A stretch of DNA of 64,000 nucleotides from NCBI GenBank assembly GCA_022497155.1, contig MU385717.1, positions 310,001 to 374,000 of the forward strand. The letters are read 5' to 3'. Position numbers and translations under genes: made by a program. Below, piece by piece: positions 23,376 to 34,248 of the stretch. Positions within the stretch are counted from its first letter, which is position 1. Every line of letters begins with the position of its first letter. The notes beneath the pieces are model-generated. The model saw only the letters and a program-made list of their open reading frames with translations. It did no database searches and had not been told where the DNA came from. The stretch is from Whalleya microplaca (Eukaryota; Ascomycota; Sordariomycetes; Xylariales; Xylariaceae).

Positions 23376-24587
23376 ATGGCTGCTACTACTGAAACCAAGG
23401 AACCCAAGGCTCTCTACTCGACCGACCCGGCCCTGTACATCTACACCTCTCTGACGGCCGGGTCCTCCCATATCGTGACGGCTACCTCGCGGCTCGAGAC
23501 CATCCTGCGAGCGAACAGGGTGCCCTTCAAGGCCATAGACATCGCCACGGACGAGAAGGCACGCATGCTATGGGGTCGACGCGCCGGCAAGGCCGAGTCG
23601 GGCCGGGTGCGCAAGCTGCCCGGCCTCGTGCAGATGGGCATCGTCCTCGGTGTAAGATATATCTTCTTGCTCGCGTAGCTCTTCTTTATATCTATATGCA
23701 CATAAATTGACAGACCGGACTGCCAGGACCTAGTGGAGATCGAGGAGTGGAACGAGTACGGCGAGCTCAAGCAGCATGTGACGATCTACTACGACGACTT
23801 CACAATACCGACCAAGGCCCAAGCACCGCCGCCACCGGCGCCCAAGCCAGCCAAGGCCGCAGCGCCAGGGGCAAAGGCCGCGGCTGCAGCTGCGAACAAA
23901 AAGGCCGCGGCCTCGGCATCCAAGGGCACCCCCGCGCCAGCGGCGCCCCCGCTCCCCGAGAGCACCAAGTCCGTCGGCCGCGCGTCGTCGACGGCGTCTA
24001 AGAAGTCGACCGCGAGCACGGCCTCCAAGGCGACGAACGCGAGCAAGGAGTCCACGCCCAGCATCGCCGAGGAGGCCGCGAAACGAGCGAAGCAGGTGCA
24101 CCTGAATAGTCTGCGTCAGAAGGTGTACGGGAATAAGGGGGACGGCAAGGACAAGGGCAAAGGCTCGGATGCCAGTAGCACCAAATCAAAGACGAGCTCG
24201 GGCGCCTCAGACACGTCCTCGGTGAGGGAGAGCCTGGACAAGATGTCGATATCGGACAAGAAGGCGGCAGGGGCGGCGGCCCTTCAGTCGCCGACGACGG
24301 GGTCGTGGAAGGGGGGCGTGCCGTCCGAGGAGAACCTGCGGCCCGTCCTGCAGAGCCCGAACAGCAGCACGTGGAAGACTGGCGACGCGGCGAAGGAGTC
24401 CCCCGGGTCGGAGGCCAAGACTGCTTCCAAGAAGGACGCAGCCGCCACCAAGAAGGCCGAGGCCAGCCCCGAGGCTTCGTCTAGCGACGAGGAAGATAGC
24501 GAGGACGACGACGACGAAGAGGAGTCGTCGGAAGAGGAGTCCTCGGAGGAAGACGTGAGTAAGAACAAGGCAAAGGAGAAGAAGTGA
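23376..24587 (+). CDS. SH3BGR-like (glutaredoxin-fold) protein with long Lys/Ala/Ser and acidic tail
   Basis: Two exons (23376-23651 and 23727-24587) give 378 aa. The splice joins VQMGIVLG to DLVEIEEWNEYGELKQHV without loss of frame. Residues about 10-110 resemble the SH3-domain-binding glutamic-acid-rich (SH3BGR) thioredoxin-fold family: a YIYTSLTAGS strand, a helix, IDIATDEKAR and KLPGLVQMG (cis-Pro loop). There is no CxxC redox site, as is normal for this family. The rest is low complexity: an Ala/Lys/Pro tract, a Ser/Thr/Lys stretch with KQVHLNSLRQKVYG, then a C-terminal Glu/Asp/Ser block and KNKAKEKK. I chose the ATG at 23376 (MAATTETKEP) over upstream non-ATG codons in the same frame. 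It is convergent with PEX6, with 308 bases between stop codons. The cellular role is unknown. Confidence 0.82.
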
Positions 24588-24895
24588 CTGCCTGCCTGGC
24601 ATCCGATTTTCCTGATCTCCTGTTTCCGTAGGAAATGAAGGGTGCCAAGAGCGATGGATAGATACTAAAAAACCAAACCGATGCAAGAAAAAGCAGACAG
24701 ACGAAGAAGCAAGCGTACGGCTATTTCACGGCCCCTGAAGAAGTTTCGGGCGAGGCCGGCAAGGAGATTTTATATATTCCTCTCTCCACAAACAACGACA
24801 ACAAATCAAATCAATATGTATTGTATTGGTATTTCCCTTTTCATTTACAAGAGTGTGAGACACCCCCTCAGTAGTTTATCCAATTGATTTTACTT

Positions 24896-27800
24896 TTAAT
24901 ACAACCCGTCGTCATCGCTAGCAGTCCCGTCCTGGAATCTGGCGACGGCCTTGCCCTTTCCCTTCGACCTCCCGTTGATGCTGCCGTAGCTTGCGTACGG
25001 CTCCTCGTCGCCCTCCCCATCGCTACTCGAGGCCACTGCTTTCCCTTTCCCCTTGCCTACCGCCACGGCCTTGCCTTTGCCCTTGGTATTCAGCCTGGGC
25101 AGAGACCTGTGATCGAAGGTCGCCGATGTCGGCGTTTCGATGCTTGCCTGCTGCTGCTGCTTGCCCCTGGTGCCCTCGAAGGTGGCCCTCACCGTCTCGT
25201 AGTGCGCCAGCTCGCCGGCGCTGACGCTGGGGATCAGCTCCCGGTTGGCGTCGAGGAAGTCCTGCTCCGTGACCATGACGGCGATGTCCTCGGGCGTGGA
25301 GTGGTGGTCGAAGAAGTTGGCCGTGGAGATGGGGTGCTTCGTCTCCGGGTCCGCGTTCAGCGCCCGGATCTTGGCGTCTACGGACGCGGCCTGGCGCGTC
25401 ACGGCCTTGAGCATGGCGTCGCTGCACAGGGCATAGAAATCGGCGCCCGTGTACGTGAAGGGCAGGTGTTCGGCGACGGCCGGGAGCGAGACGGAGGGGT
25501 GGATGGTGAATCTGCGTCTTGGTTAATATGATCACTGTCAAATTGGTAGGATAAATTAGACTAGCAACGTACTTCCTTGTCAAGGCTTCCATGATCTTGA
25601 GTTGCTTGTCATGCGTGTCGGAGACACCCAAGTAGAGCATCTTATCGAATCTACCCGGGCGCAGCAATGCCTGATCAAGTAAATCCGGCCGGTTCGTCGC
25701 ACCGATGACGAACACGCCGCCGCCTCCATCGTCGCCACCAGACATGCCGTCCAGTTCCGCTAAGAGCTGCGAGACGATACGATCCATAACACCGCCGCTG
25801 TCGCCTTGGTTGCCTCGTTTTGGAGCCACCGAGTCAAGTTCGTCGAAGAAGACCACGCAGGGCCTGGCGTCTCGGGCTCTTTGGAAGACTCTGCGGACAT
25901 TTGCCTCGGACTCTCCGATGTACATATTCAGCAGCTCAGGACCCTTGACGCTGAAGAAATTCAGACTGTACTCCGTAGCGATCGCCTTTGCCAACAACGT
26001 TTTACCAGTACCAGGCGGACCATAGAACAAGATGCCGGAGCGCTTCTTCATTCCCTTGGCGAACAACTCCGGCCTTTCCAATGGCAGCTGGATTGTCTCC
26101 ATGACGGCTTCCTTGACGTTATTAAGGCCGCCGACATCGTCCCAGGTGACGTTGGGGATCTTCGGTGCACCAATGGCGTCTGCGAAGTTCTTTCGCGCTG
26201 CATCCACGGCGATGTCGAAATCGGCCTTGGTTAAGCACCTTGCGTAGGATCCGCCCGCTACTTGTATGTCACGGGTCGTTATGGTCAAGTCGTTATTGGA
26301 GGCCCTCTCCGACAACCTCTCGAGGCGCGAGTCTCGGGCCACCATCGCTCGCTCCACAACGTCGACGAGATCGCCAGCAACCAAGGCTGCGGTTTTGATA
26401 GCAACGCCGCTCAGTTCCACTTCGGGCGCCAATGACGCTCCTCGGCTCTCTACGATGTTTCGCAGGATGCCTTCACGTTCGCCTTCATCGGGAGCACTCA
26501 TCTCCAACTCGTGGGTGAAGAGACCCCTGACCCCGTCTGGCACCTTATCAACCTCAGTCGTCGTGGCGATTAGCACCCTGGCATCCTCGAGGATTTCCTT
26601 CATGGCCGTTACCATCCTGTCCGCCGTGAGTGCTTCGATATGCCGAATGAGAAGAGCACAGCAATCGGCGCCACAGCTCATAGCACGATCTGCTCGAGCT
26701 TTCAGGAAGCCTTCTGTTTTGACATCGCTGCCCCCAGCTCCACTCTCGTTGACAATGTCGTAGGCATCAATGGTGAAGGCATGCAGACCGATATCAGCGC
26801 AGGCGTTAGCGGCAACAGCAGCTTTGCCAATATTGCGTTGCGTTGACACGAGAAGGACAGCAATTGGTGGCATCTTGAGGTGAACAGCCCGCTTACTCGT
26901 AGCGGCTGCCATTAGTTCCCTGAGTCGCCGTCTTAAAGGTGAGGTGAATTTGATATGTTGCGGAACAATTGAAGCAACATTAGACGGAGACCGAGGGGTC
27001 TCCTCAACCCCAAAGTAGTATGGCCAGTTGTTATCCTTTGTGCCTGGAAGCGTGCTCGCGCTGCTACCAGACTGAGCGATTTGAGTTGAAGAGCTGTCGA
27101 CACAAGCTACTCCACCCCATATATCCTCATCATCTTCTCCGTTGATTGGTTCTGACTTTGGTCGCCCTACGTGACTAATCCTAAACCAGGCAGCACCATC
27201 AGGTTTAGATGTAGACCCGGCGGGAGACTTCGTTGAAGCTGTAAGGGCAAGGAGGTCACCGAGGCCAAACCCATCACCCGTGGTAGTTGCCTCTTGCAGA
27301 GTTCGACCCAGTTGAGTATCGATTGGAATACCAATGAGGTCCCCGGATTTGACAATGCGGATTCTTCGGGCAAAGTGGTCTTTTAGACCACCAAAAATAG
27401 CCGTCTGAAGGGCTTTCTCAGAAGAGATGGGTGTTCGTATTTGCTGAATCGTGACATCTCGAGCATATGGAGGGCGGGATGACCCAGTGATCTTGGCTTG
27501 TCCCGGCCTGGGTGGAAATCCCAACTTTTTTAAAGGAGATAAGCGAACATAAGGCGCGCTTTCTAAGTTAGCAAGCGTGATAGGAGACATATATGCTCCA
27601 GGGCCGGTGGGTTTTTGGATTTGAGATTCAAAGAAAGACAATCGTCGACTGCTATTGTCCTGTTTTGAGCTGGGAATCCTGGTCATTGGTCGCTGAGAGT
27701 AACCTTCTGGGAGTCCGTACACCTTAGCCGGCCGCCACGCTGGCTCTTCCACCTCAGATTGTCCAAAGCTGCCTAGACCAAAGAGACCAATGCCATTCGT

Positions 27801-29209
27801 CGGGGGTTCCTCTGCAGCCTCAACCCGGACCCAGTCACCAGAAAAGCAGCCTATTCTCGTTAAGGAGGCAATGTCAACGTAGATACGCGCTTCTTCGTCA
27901 TCTTCACCTATCGGCTTGGGATGGAGTAATTCAGGTGGGATTGGGCTCATCAAGCCGTGCGCTTTGAAAAGGCGGCCCTTGGGACGGTCCGGGCGAGCAG
28001 TAGAAGAAGTAAAATTGGAAAAGACCGAGCCGGGAGTATTGATGCCATTGGTTTTTCTTCCACGCCCGATCATTGTTAATGGAGTACCCGGCTGCATAGT
28101 GGAGATGCCACTGGGATTGGTGGTTGGCAATGTCGGAGCTTGAAGAGATATGATTTCGTCCATCGAGTCATCTGAGAGGTCATCTTCATTCTCGACATCC
28201 GAGACTTCTGTTTCAGTCTCCGTGGCGAAGTCTGTCGTGTCATTTTTCGTTTTATCCCGTTCTTCAGCGGCAGAGTAGAATTGATCAGTTGCAGTGTCTT
28301 CGTCATCATGATTAACAGCATTTAAAGTATGTGGTGAAGCGATGGCAGTTCGCTCCTGTTTTGACTGGGAATGACCTCTGGTCAAAATGATTTTAGTACT
28401 TGGAACTAGAAGGCCTTGTGCCACAGGTTCGCAAAGCGTAACCTTGCCAGGGGTAGGTGGTACATGTATGATCGGATGGGGTGCAAGTGGTAAGGGGAAT
28501 AGGTCTCCATTATGAACAACCTTTAAACCCCCTAAAGCGTAACGCAACGCGGCAGCAAGCCTGTCTGCCGGTGTATCGGCAGATGCGACTGCTTTCCCTT
28601 GGTCTGACGGATGGTCTCTGAAGAAAGTCCCCTCTCCATTCTCCAGCCTTTTTACCAGATCACTCTCCAGGCTGACAAACACAGTATCTAGAGACAAGGC
28701 TGCAACATCCAGCACTAGTATTTCAATGCCGATTCTACTATGGCTAGAGAGTTTGGACGGGGCGGTCTGTTGGAGATTTGTCGCAAAGCTCTGTAGAGCT
28801 AGAGAGGAGGGCGAGAACTGGACAGTCGAATGGGCAAGGGCTGTGGATTTGGTGACGGGCACTATGGTCCAGTTTGTCTGCCGGGGACTCGAGTTCGGTG
28901 TCCATGGAGAAATGGCAACGTAATGGGTGCCAGAAGGTTGGCTGTTCTCAACTTGGTCGGATTCTAGGTCACAATAAGATCGTCAGACAAGATCGCGACT
29001 ACGCGCAGAGAGCTCAGGTGTCTCCCAGGTTGCTTACCCTCCTGTAGATGGGGAAACAGATCAGCGAACAGATCGTCCGACAATATGCCACTGTCTCCCT
29101 TCACATGATCGTCTAATACCAGCCTGGCCGAGATGGCCGGCTTGTCCTGCCTTCTTCTTCTCCGTCGCTTTCGATGGGGAACAGGGTCGCGACTCGGAGA
29201 CGACATCAT
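24896..29209 (-). CDS. PEX6: Peroxisomal biogenesis AAA ATPase PEX6
   Basis: PEX6 works with PEX1 as a hexameric AAA motor that extracts the import receptor PEX5 from the peroxisome membrane. Three exons (29209-29038, 28963-25573, 25511-24896) give 1392 aa. The splices join HLQE to ESDQVENSQPSG and EALTRK to FTIHPSVSLPAV. The first exon starts MMSSPSRDP, then a basic run, then ISARLVLDDHVKGDSGILSDD, as in other fungal PEX6. The D1 domain is degenerate (STQRNIGKAA instead of a Walker A). The D2 domain is intact: WDDVGGL, GPPGTGKT, FFDELDSVAPKRG and GATNRPDLLDQALLRPGRFD. The C-terminus adds about 130 residues with three KGKGKAV repeats and an acidic end. Length is close to the usual ~1350-1400 aa. 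Either of the two adjacent ATGs (29209 or 29206) could start it. Confidence 0.95.
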
Positions 29210-30650
29210 GGCAACGTACTACTTCGCTCGCTGCTCACTCTGTTGAAAGGTCAAGCTTGAGAGGCAATGTTGCCTTCAGAGAATCAACAGGCGATCAAGG
29301 CCCCGCAACTCGCGAGTCGTCGCGCATTGAGCAGCCCAATGAGCTCTGGGAGCTGTTTTAACTTTTCCGCAGTAACTGGCCAAATACAAATATTAAGAAG
29401 ATGAGACTGAGCAGGCAAAATGACTGAAAGCTTCTGCTGATATATTACACACCACTTTGGTGGTTTGGTCACTTCGCGTCGTATACAGGCAGACAGGACA
29501 TGCAAGAACTTCGGCTTTAGTTCACCGTTTACCGTTCCAAATGCATTTGGCCGAGGCATAAGGTCGACCTGGACCTGCAGCAGCTTCGACAGCTCCACAA
29601 CTGCCAAGACAGTGGAGCGCGCAACATGGCAGGTGAACATTTCGATGTCAGCCACAGGAGTATAGCAAGCCACATGAGCCACACTTTTACACTAGGCGCT
29701 CATCAACTGCAGAAATACATGTGACTACGTACCCAAAATTTATGAATTCCATCAATGATAAATTGTATCGAATGTTGCATATATGTAAACTACTATCCAC
29801 CTGGGTACTTTGCCGGGCGCTTGAGAGATTTTATTCTAGCGAGGTATACTTAGATATGTGCTGATTAAAGATGGTCGTGGCCTATGAATGCATAGATATT
29901 ACGGACGTATTGATCTACATGCCAGAAGATTATCACACCAGGACGCCATGCATCCTGCAAACAGATGACTAGCCTGAAGGGTCGAGTGACTCGTGAAAGG
30001 CCAATGGGCAAGCATTCCCTATTGTCCTTTCTGTCTGACATGTGCTCAACTTCTGCGGACTCAAGACCCGGGCAGCCAGACAGCCGGATAGCCCAGTCTT
30101 CAAGGAAGCACCTGGCAATTCGATGGTTATGAGATCTGAAAATCTAGATCTAATTCCGCGCCGTCTGATGCTTACGTCGTAATTTGGCTCCAAACTCGGT
30201 CTCAGGCTGACACATCCTGGCAAAGTCTACTCGCTAAAAGGTTTAAGTTAATATCCTTGCGGATGGGAACTGCTTTCCGATCTTATCATGAGAGTTGATT
30301 TTCTCATGAGTCGAATCACTGATCCCCTATCCTGGCACATCAACTTGCCTTGACATAGGAATTGTTGGTGGCGGGACGTCCCTCTCTTCATTGGCATTCA
30401 ACAGGATTTTGGCGTTTTCATTGATCGTTCGTTGCGCTAAGGATCCATGACGTTGCTTTCGCTGGTATTTAATTGTTATTAAATATCGGCTCCCAGTGTC
30501 GAACGACTCTTGCATCCACAGAATTGGCTTTTCGCTCGTTAACGTTTGCTGCCTTCGCTACGCTCTTGTCCACAAACCGTCTACATATAACAAAGTCTAG
30601 CACTTTGGACTAGACTAGATGAATGCGATTTTGATAAGTTGACAGTTACA
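29210..30650. other. Divergent intergenic region PEX6 / lipase
   Basis: This 1.4-kb region separates two divergently transcribed genes and should hold both promoters. A 132-codon frame on the minus strand (29682-29284) lies 75 bases upstream of the PEX6 start and has no recognised domain. I do not call it a gene. Confidence 0.5.
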
Positions 30651-32825
30651 ATGGGTCATACTGCCGACCAGCACCAGTCTGGGATCCATTCCTCTGGTAC
30701 TTCTATCGCTCAGACAGCTGTTGAATTCGCACACCAAGCAGAAAAACTTTCCCATCATACGACCCATAGCAATGAGCATCCAGAATCCGTTGCCGTCGAG
30801 GCACAATTTATTACTCCGCAGGATCCGGTTATCGTCACGGCTGATGGAAACAGACTACCCGCTGTACCGCTTGAAGAGGCGCATAAACTGAACAGCCTTA
30901 AAGATGAATTGAACGACGAAATTCATGGGGATGCGGCCAATCATGCCAGTGATGACCCGCAGACTTCCCCGAGTGCAGCCGCTGGTGAGAGCTCAGCCTC
31001 CAAGCTGCTCAATGTTCCCTCCCATGCGCACAGAAAAGCTCTTCAGAAATCAGCCGAAGGCTCGCTACACAAGACGATGCCGCCGTCGAATACTAACCCC
31101 CTATTTCCTCCCCTCCCTCTCTACGGACCACCGTCGCTCCTTCGCGATCTCCAATGCATGACCTTCAGGGTGTCGTCTTTCTTCCTCAGCGCGGCGTTTC
31201 TAGGTGTTATTGTTCTGGGCGCTCTGTTCACGAGCATTCCATCAGTCTGCTATAAGATTTGGCTACTTATGACATTGCGAAACCCCGATTCTAAACGACC
31301 ATTCTACGAAGAAGAATGTCGAAGGAAACAAGTACGAAAGGAGCAGGAGAAGTTGTGGAAGAAGAGGAAATCCCAGGATAGGGGCACTGATCAGGAGAGC
31401 TCACCAACTGACGACGGCTACGTCCCGACCGAAGGCGGTCCAGATCCTGTTGTGTGCGATGTTGGATATTACGCCCGGAGAGTTGGCCTGGACGTCGAGG
31501 AATATGAAGTGCAGACTGAAGACGGATTTATTATCGATTTGTGGCATGTTTATGACCCTAGAGAATACACGAGATTAAACGACGAAGAGCGATCCTACCG
31601 AGGACCAGATTTATTCACAGGGGACAAGAGAAAGCGATTAAAGGATTCAAGCCAGAAGAAGAAGTTCCCAGTTCTCCTGATGCACGGATTACTTCAAAGC
31701 GCAGGGGCTTACTGCGTCAACGACGACGACTCACTTGCTTTCTACCTCTGCAAATCCGGATACGATGTTTGGCTCGGGAACAACAGATGCGGATTCAAGC
31801 CGAAACACGTCTTGCTAGAATATTCGGATCCCCGAATGTGGTGTTGGAATATTCGTCAGATGGGAGTGTTAGATCTATCCGCGTTAACCTCCCGCGTACT
31901 GTTTGAGACCGAGTTCGAGAAGATTGGACTGATTTGCCATTCTCAAGGCACGACCGAAACCTTCGTGGCCCTTGCTAAGGAACAGCGGCCAGAACTGGGA
32001 GAGAAACTGACCGTGTTCTGCGCGCTCGCCCCGGCAGCTTATGCCGGGCCCTTGATTGGCAAGATGTACTTCAAGTTCATGCGTATCATATCGCCTGCGC
32101 TTTTCCGGTTGATGTTTGGTATCCACGCATTTATACCCTTGATGATGACCATGCATCGAATACTGCATACGAGCGTCTATGGCTGGCTTGGTTACAAGGT
32201 CTTCTCCTTTCTATTCGACTGGACCGACCAGCGTTGGGAGCGTGATCTTCGAAACCGGATGTTTCAATTCGCCCCCGTTTACGTGAGCGCCGAGTCGATG
32301 CGCTGGTGGCTGGGCCGGGAATGCTTCGCCAAGCACAAATGCATCCTTTCCACCAAGGAGCAATGGCGCAAGGAGGACCGAGAGGACGGGACGGATGGTC
32401 CCTTAGCCGAGACGGACAGCCTGCGCATAGTCCCGGCCACTTTGGACGAGTCCGGAGAGCACCACCAAAGAAGACCCAAGGGGTCTACGGCCTGGTACAA
32501 TGAGCAGATATGTCCATTCGCGATGTGGGTGGCCGGAAACGACGATCTCGTCGACGGGAAGAAGCTGCTACAACGCTTCGAAAGGGGCAGGGAGCCGTAC
32601 GTCAATATTGTGCACAGCAAAGTGCTGCCGGAGTACGAGCACCTCGACGTGATATGGGCGATGGACGCGGTCGACCAGATCTTTCAGGAAATCCGGGAAG
32701 TCCTGTGGAAGACTTGTAACGTCCGGGACGAATGCAGAGTGCCAAAGGGCTGCGAGAACGTCCCCGCTTGGACACCGGGAGACGGAGGGGAGGATGGTGA
32801 GACTTCTCAGTCAGGCAGCGACTAA
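30651..32825 (+). CDS. Membrane-anchored lipase / steryl ester hydrolase (TGL1/YEH family)
   Basis: This is a predicted acid-lipase-type alpha/beta hydrolase that hydrolyses steryl esters or acylglycerols. One exon gives 724 aa. The N-terminal ~165 residues are polar. One hydrophobic segment follows (about residues 175-200, SFFLSAAFLGVIVLGALF). Next come the ab-hydrolase-associated lipase region (VEEYEVQTEDGFIIDLWHVY) and the core: VLLMHGLLQSAGAYCVNDDD and LAFYLCKSGYDVWLGNNRCG. The nucleophile Ser lies in LICHSQGT; the residue two before Ser is Cys where most relatives have Gly. The likely acid is Asp in AGNDDLVD and the His is in EYEHLDVIW. The first ATG in frame is 30651. Yeast Yeh1/Yeh2/Tgl1 share a single N-terminal membrane segment and reside on lipid droplets or plasma membrane. 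The substrate is inferred from family only. Confidence 0.9.
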   Translation: MGHTADQHQSGIHSSGTSIAQTAVEFAHQAEKLSHHTTHSNEHPESVAVEAQFITPQDPVIVTADGNRLPAVPLEEAHKLNSLKDELNDEIHGDAANHASDDPQTSPSAAAGESSASKLLNVPSHAHRKALQKSAEGSLHKTMPPSNTNPLFPPLPLYGPPSLLRDLQCMTFRVSSFFLSAAFLGVIVLGALFTSIPSVCYKIWLLMTLRNPDSKRPFYEEECRRKQVRKEQEKLWKKRKSQDRGTDQESSPTDDGYVPTEGGPDPVVCDVGYYARRVGLDVEEYEVQTEDGFIIDLWHVYDPREYTRLNDEERSYRGPDLFTGDKRKRLKDSSQKKKFPVLLMHGLLQSAGAYCVNDDDSLAFYLCKSGYDVWLGNNRCGFKPKHVLLEYSDPRMWCWNIRQMGVLDLSALTSRVLFETEFEKIGLICHSQGTTETFVALAKEQRPELGEKLTVFCALAPAAYAGPLIGKMYFKFMRIISPALFRLMFGIHAFIPLMMTMHRILHTSVYGWLGYKVFSFLFDWTDQRWERDLRNRMFQFAPVYVSAESMRWWLGRECFAKHKCILSTKEQWRKEDREDGTDGPLAETDSLRIVPATLDESGEHHQRRPKGSTAWYNEQICPFAMWVAGNDDLVDGKKLLQRFERGREPYVNIVHSKVLPEYEHLDVIWAMDAVDQIFQEIREVLWKTCNVRDECRVPKGCENVPAWTPGDGGEDGETSQSGSD

Positions 32826-34248
32826 TTGCCCATAATTTTTCATCGGCCAGATCTATGTCAGACGAAGGGGTTTCCATTCTGTGCACAAGAAACGATAGGA
32901 TGACTGAAAGAACGCGATATATACCCGAGACAGCCACGATATACGATTTATAGCTACCTATATGGGGCCTAAGAAGATGGATAACCTCGGACGAACATAA
33001 ACTATGTAGATACTAATTTCCAAATAGGAATTCTAATCAACTTTACTACGTGTGAACTTCTTGTGGAATGCAAAGTATCCTGAGCCACTGTTGTACGGAA
33101 CACGTCGAAAGGAATTGGAGTTGGCTGTACTCTGTTTTCACACATAAATGCATCAACCCCGAGCTGACGCCATCGTGTACGAACATCTCCAGTCTGGCCC
33201 CTGTAATAATATGATTCAGTGGTCCCTTGCCCATAATGAATTCATACGTAAGTTAGTACAGTATCTGAGTATTGGAGACATGTTCTGTTCTCTAAGAATT
33301 CCGCCTTAAAGCCACTTTAGTCGACCTCGTTGATGATGCAACATTGCCTTGTAACGGGCCTTTTCCACTGTATCTCTCCACCGCGGAATTGAGTATTGTT
33401 TCAGGGGTCTCAGTGTAACCAAACTGCCAAATTACGTCGCCCTCGTGATAGACTAAATGTCATATTCTCTTTCTCTTACATCCGTGCTGTCATCGAGTTC
33501 CACACCGGAAGTCGACCCAACCTCATAATTATTTGTACGCACGTATTCAAGGAGCTAGCTTCTCGGAGCTTTTCCGCATACAATGGACCCCCCAACTTTT
33601 CCCCGCAGCGGCATCTCTGAAGCTTATCTTTTCCAGGGTTAGCTTCCAAGATTGTTGATCCCTTCGAAGCTTCCCAACACTCTGGGCTCTTCCTCGGCAT
33701 CTCGGGGCTCGTTCTCTTCAGGACGGGTTTGCTATAAGTGTGATATTCGAAGCGAATTCTTTTCAGTTCTACGGCGTCTAGCACCAAGAGATGAACTCAG
33801 GTTCCAGGAATGCCGTTCTGCTAGGCAGACAGTTGCAAACGGAGCTTTTGGCCCTCGGATACTGGTTAAACCTAGGTTCATAGATTCGGACCCATCCGCG
33901 GTGTACGGAGTAGGACCCGCAGTAGGAGAGATGAAGCCCTCTACGAAGTGAAAATGGGGTAGTCGATGATTGGCCCACCGGCTTGGACGGTTCCAGGAGG
34001 TCGGCTTTCAAAGGCTATACACAGCAGGTAGGATTTCTCACGAGCGCCATGTAATCACGCCCGCCTGTTCAACATATCTAACATTCCTCACTGGACTAAT
34101 AAGACTTACGCTACGGGGAATAAGCACTTCTCTCTCGTCTTCTTGCTTATATTTTGCTCTTCAATTCACTGCGGTCTTCCTACCTAAAGCTATCTATTCC
34201 CGGTTACCCCGTTGCTCTAGAGGCGTTGCGCAGTGCTGCGACGTCATC
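32826..34248. other. Intergenic region
   Basis: This holds the 3' flank of the lipase gene and the promoter of the CoA-ligase gene. Short frames at 33396-33951 have no recognisable content. A pyrimidine-rich stretch with TATTTTGC lies just upstream of 34249. Confidence 0.5.

Noticed and set aside
29284..29682. 132-codon minus-strand frame 75 bases upstream of PEX6
   Set aside because: No recognised domain, sits in the expected PEX6 promoter, and composition is not clearly coding.
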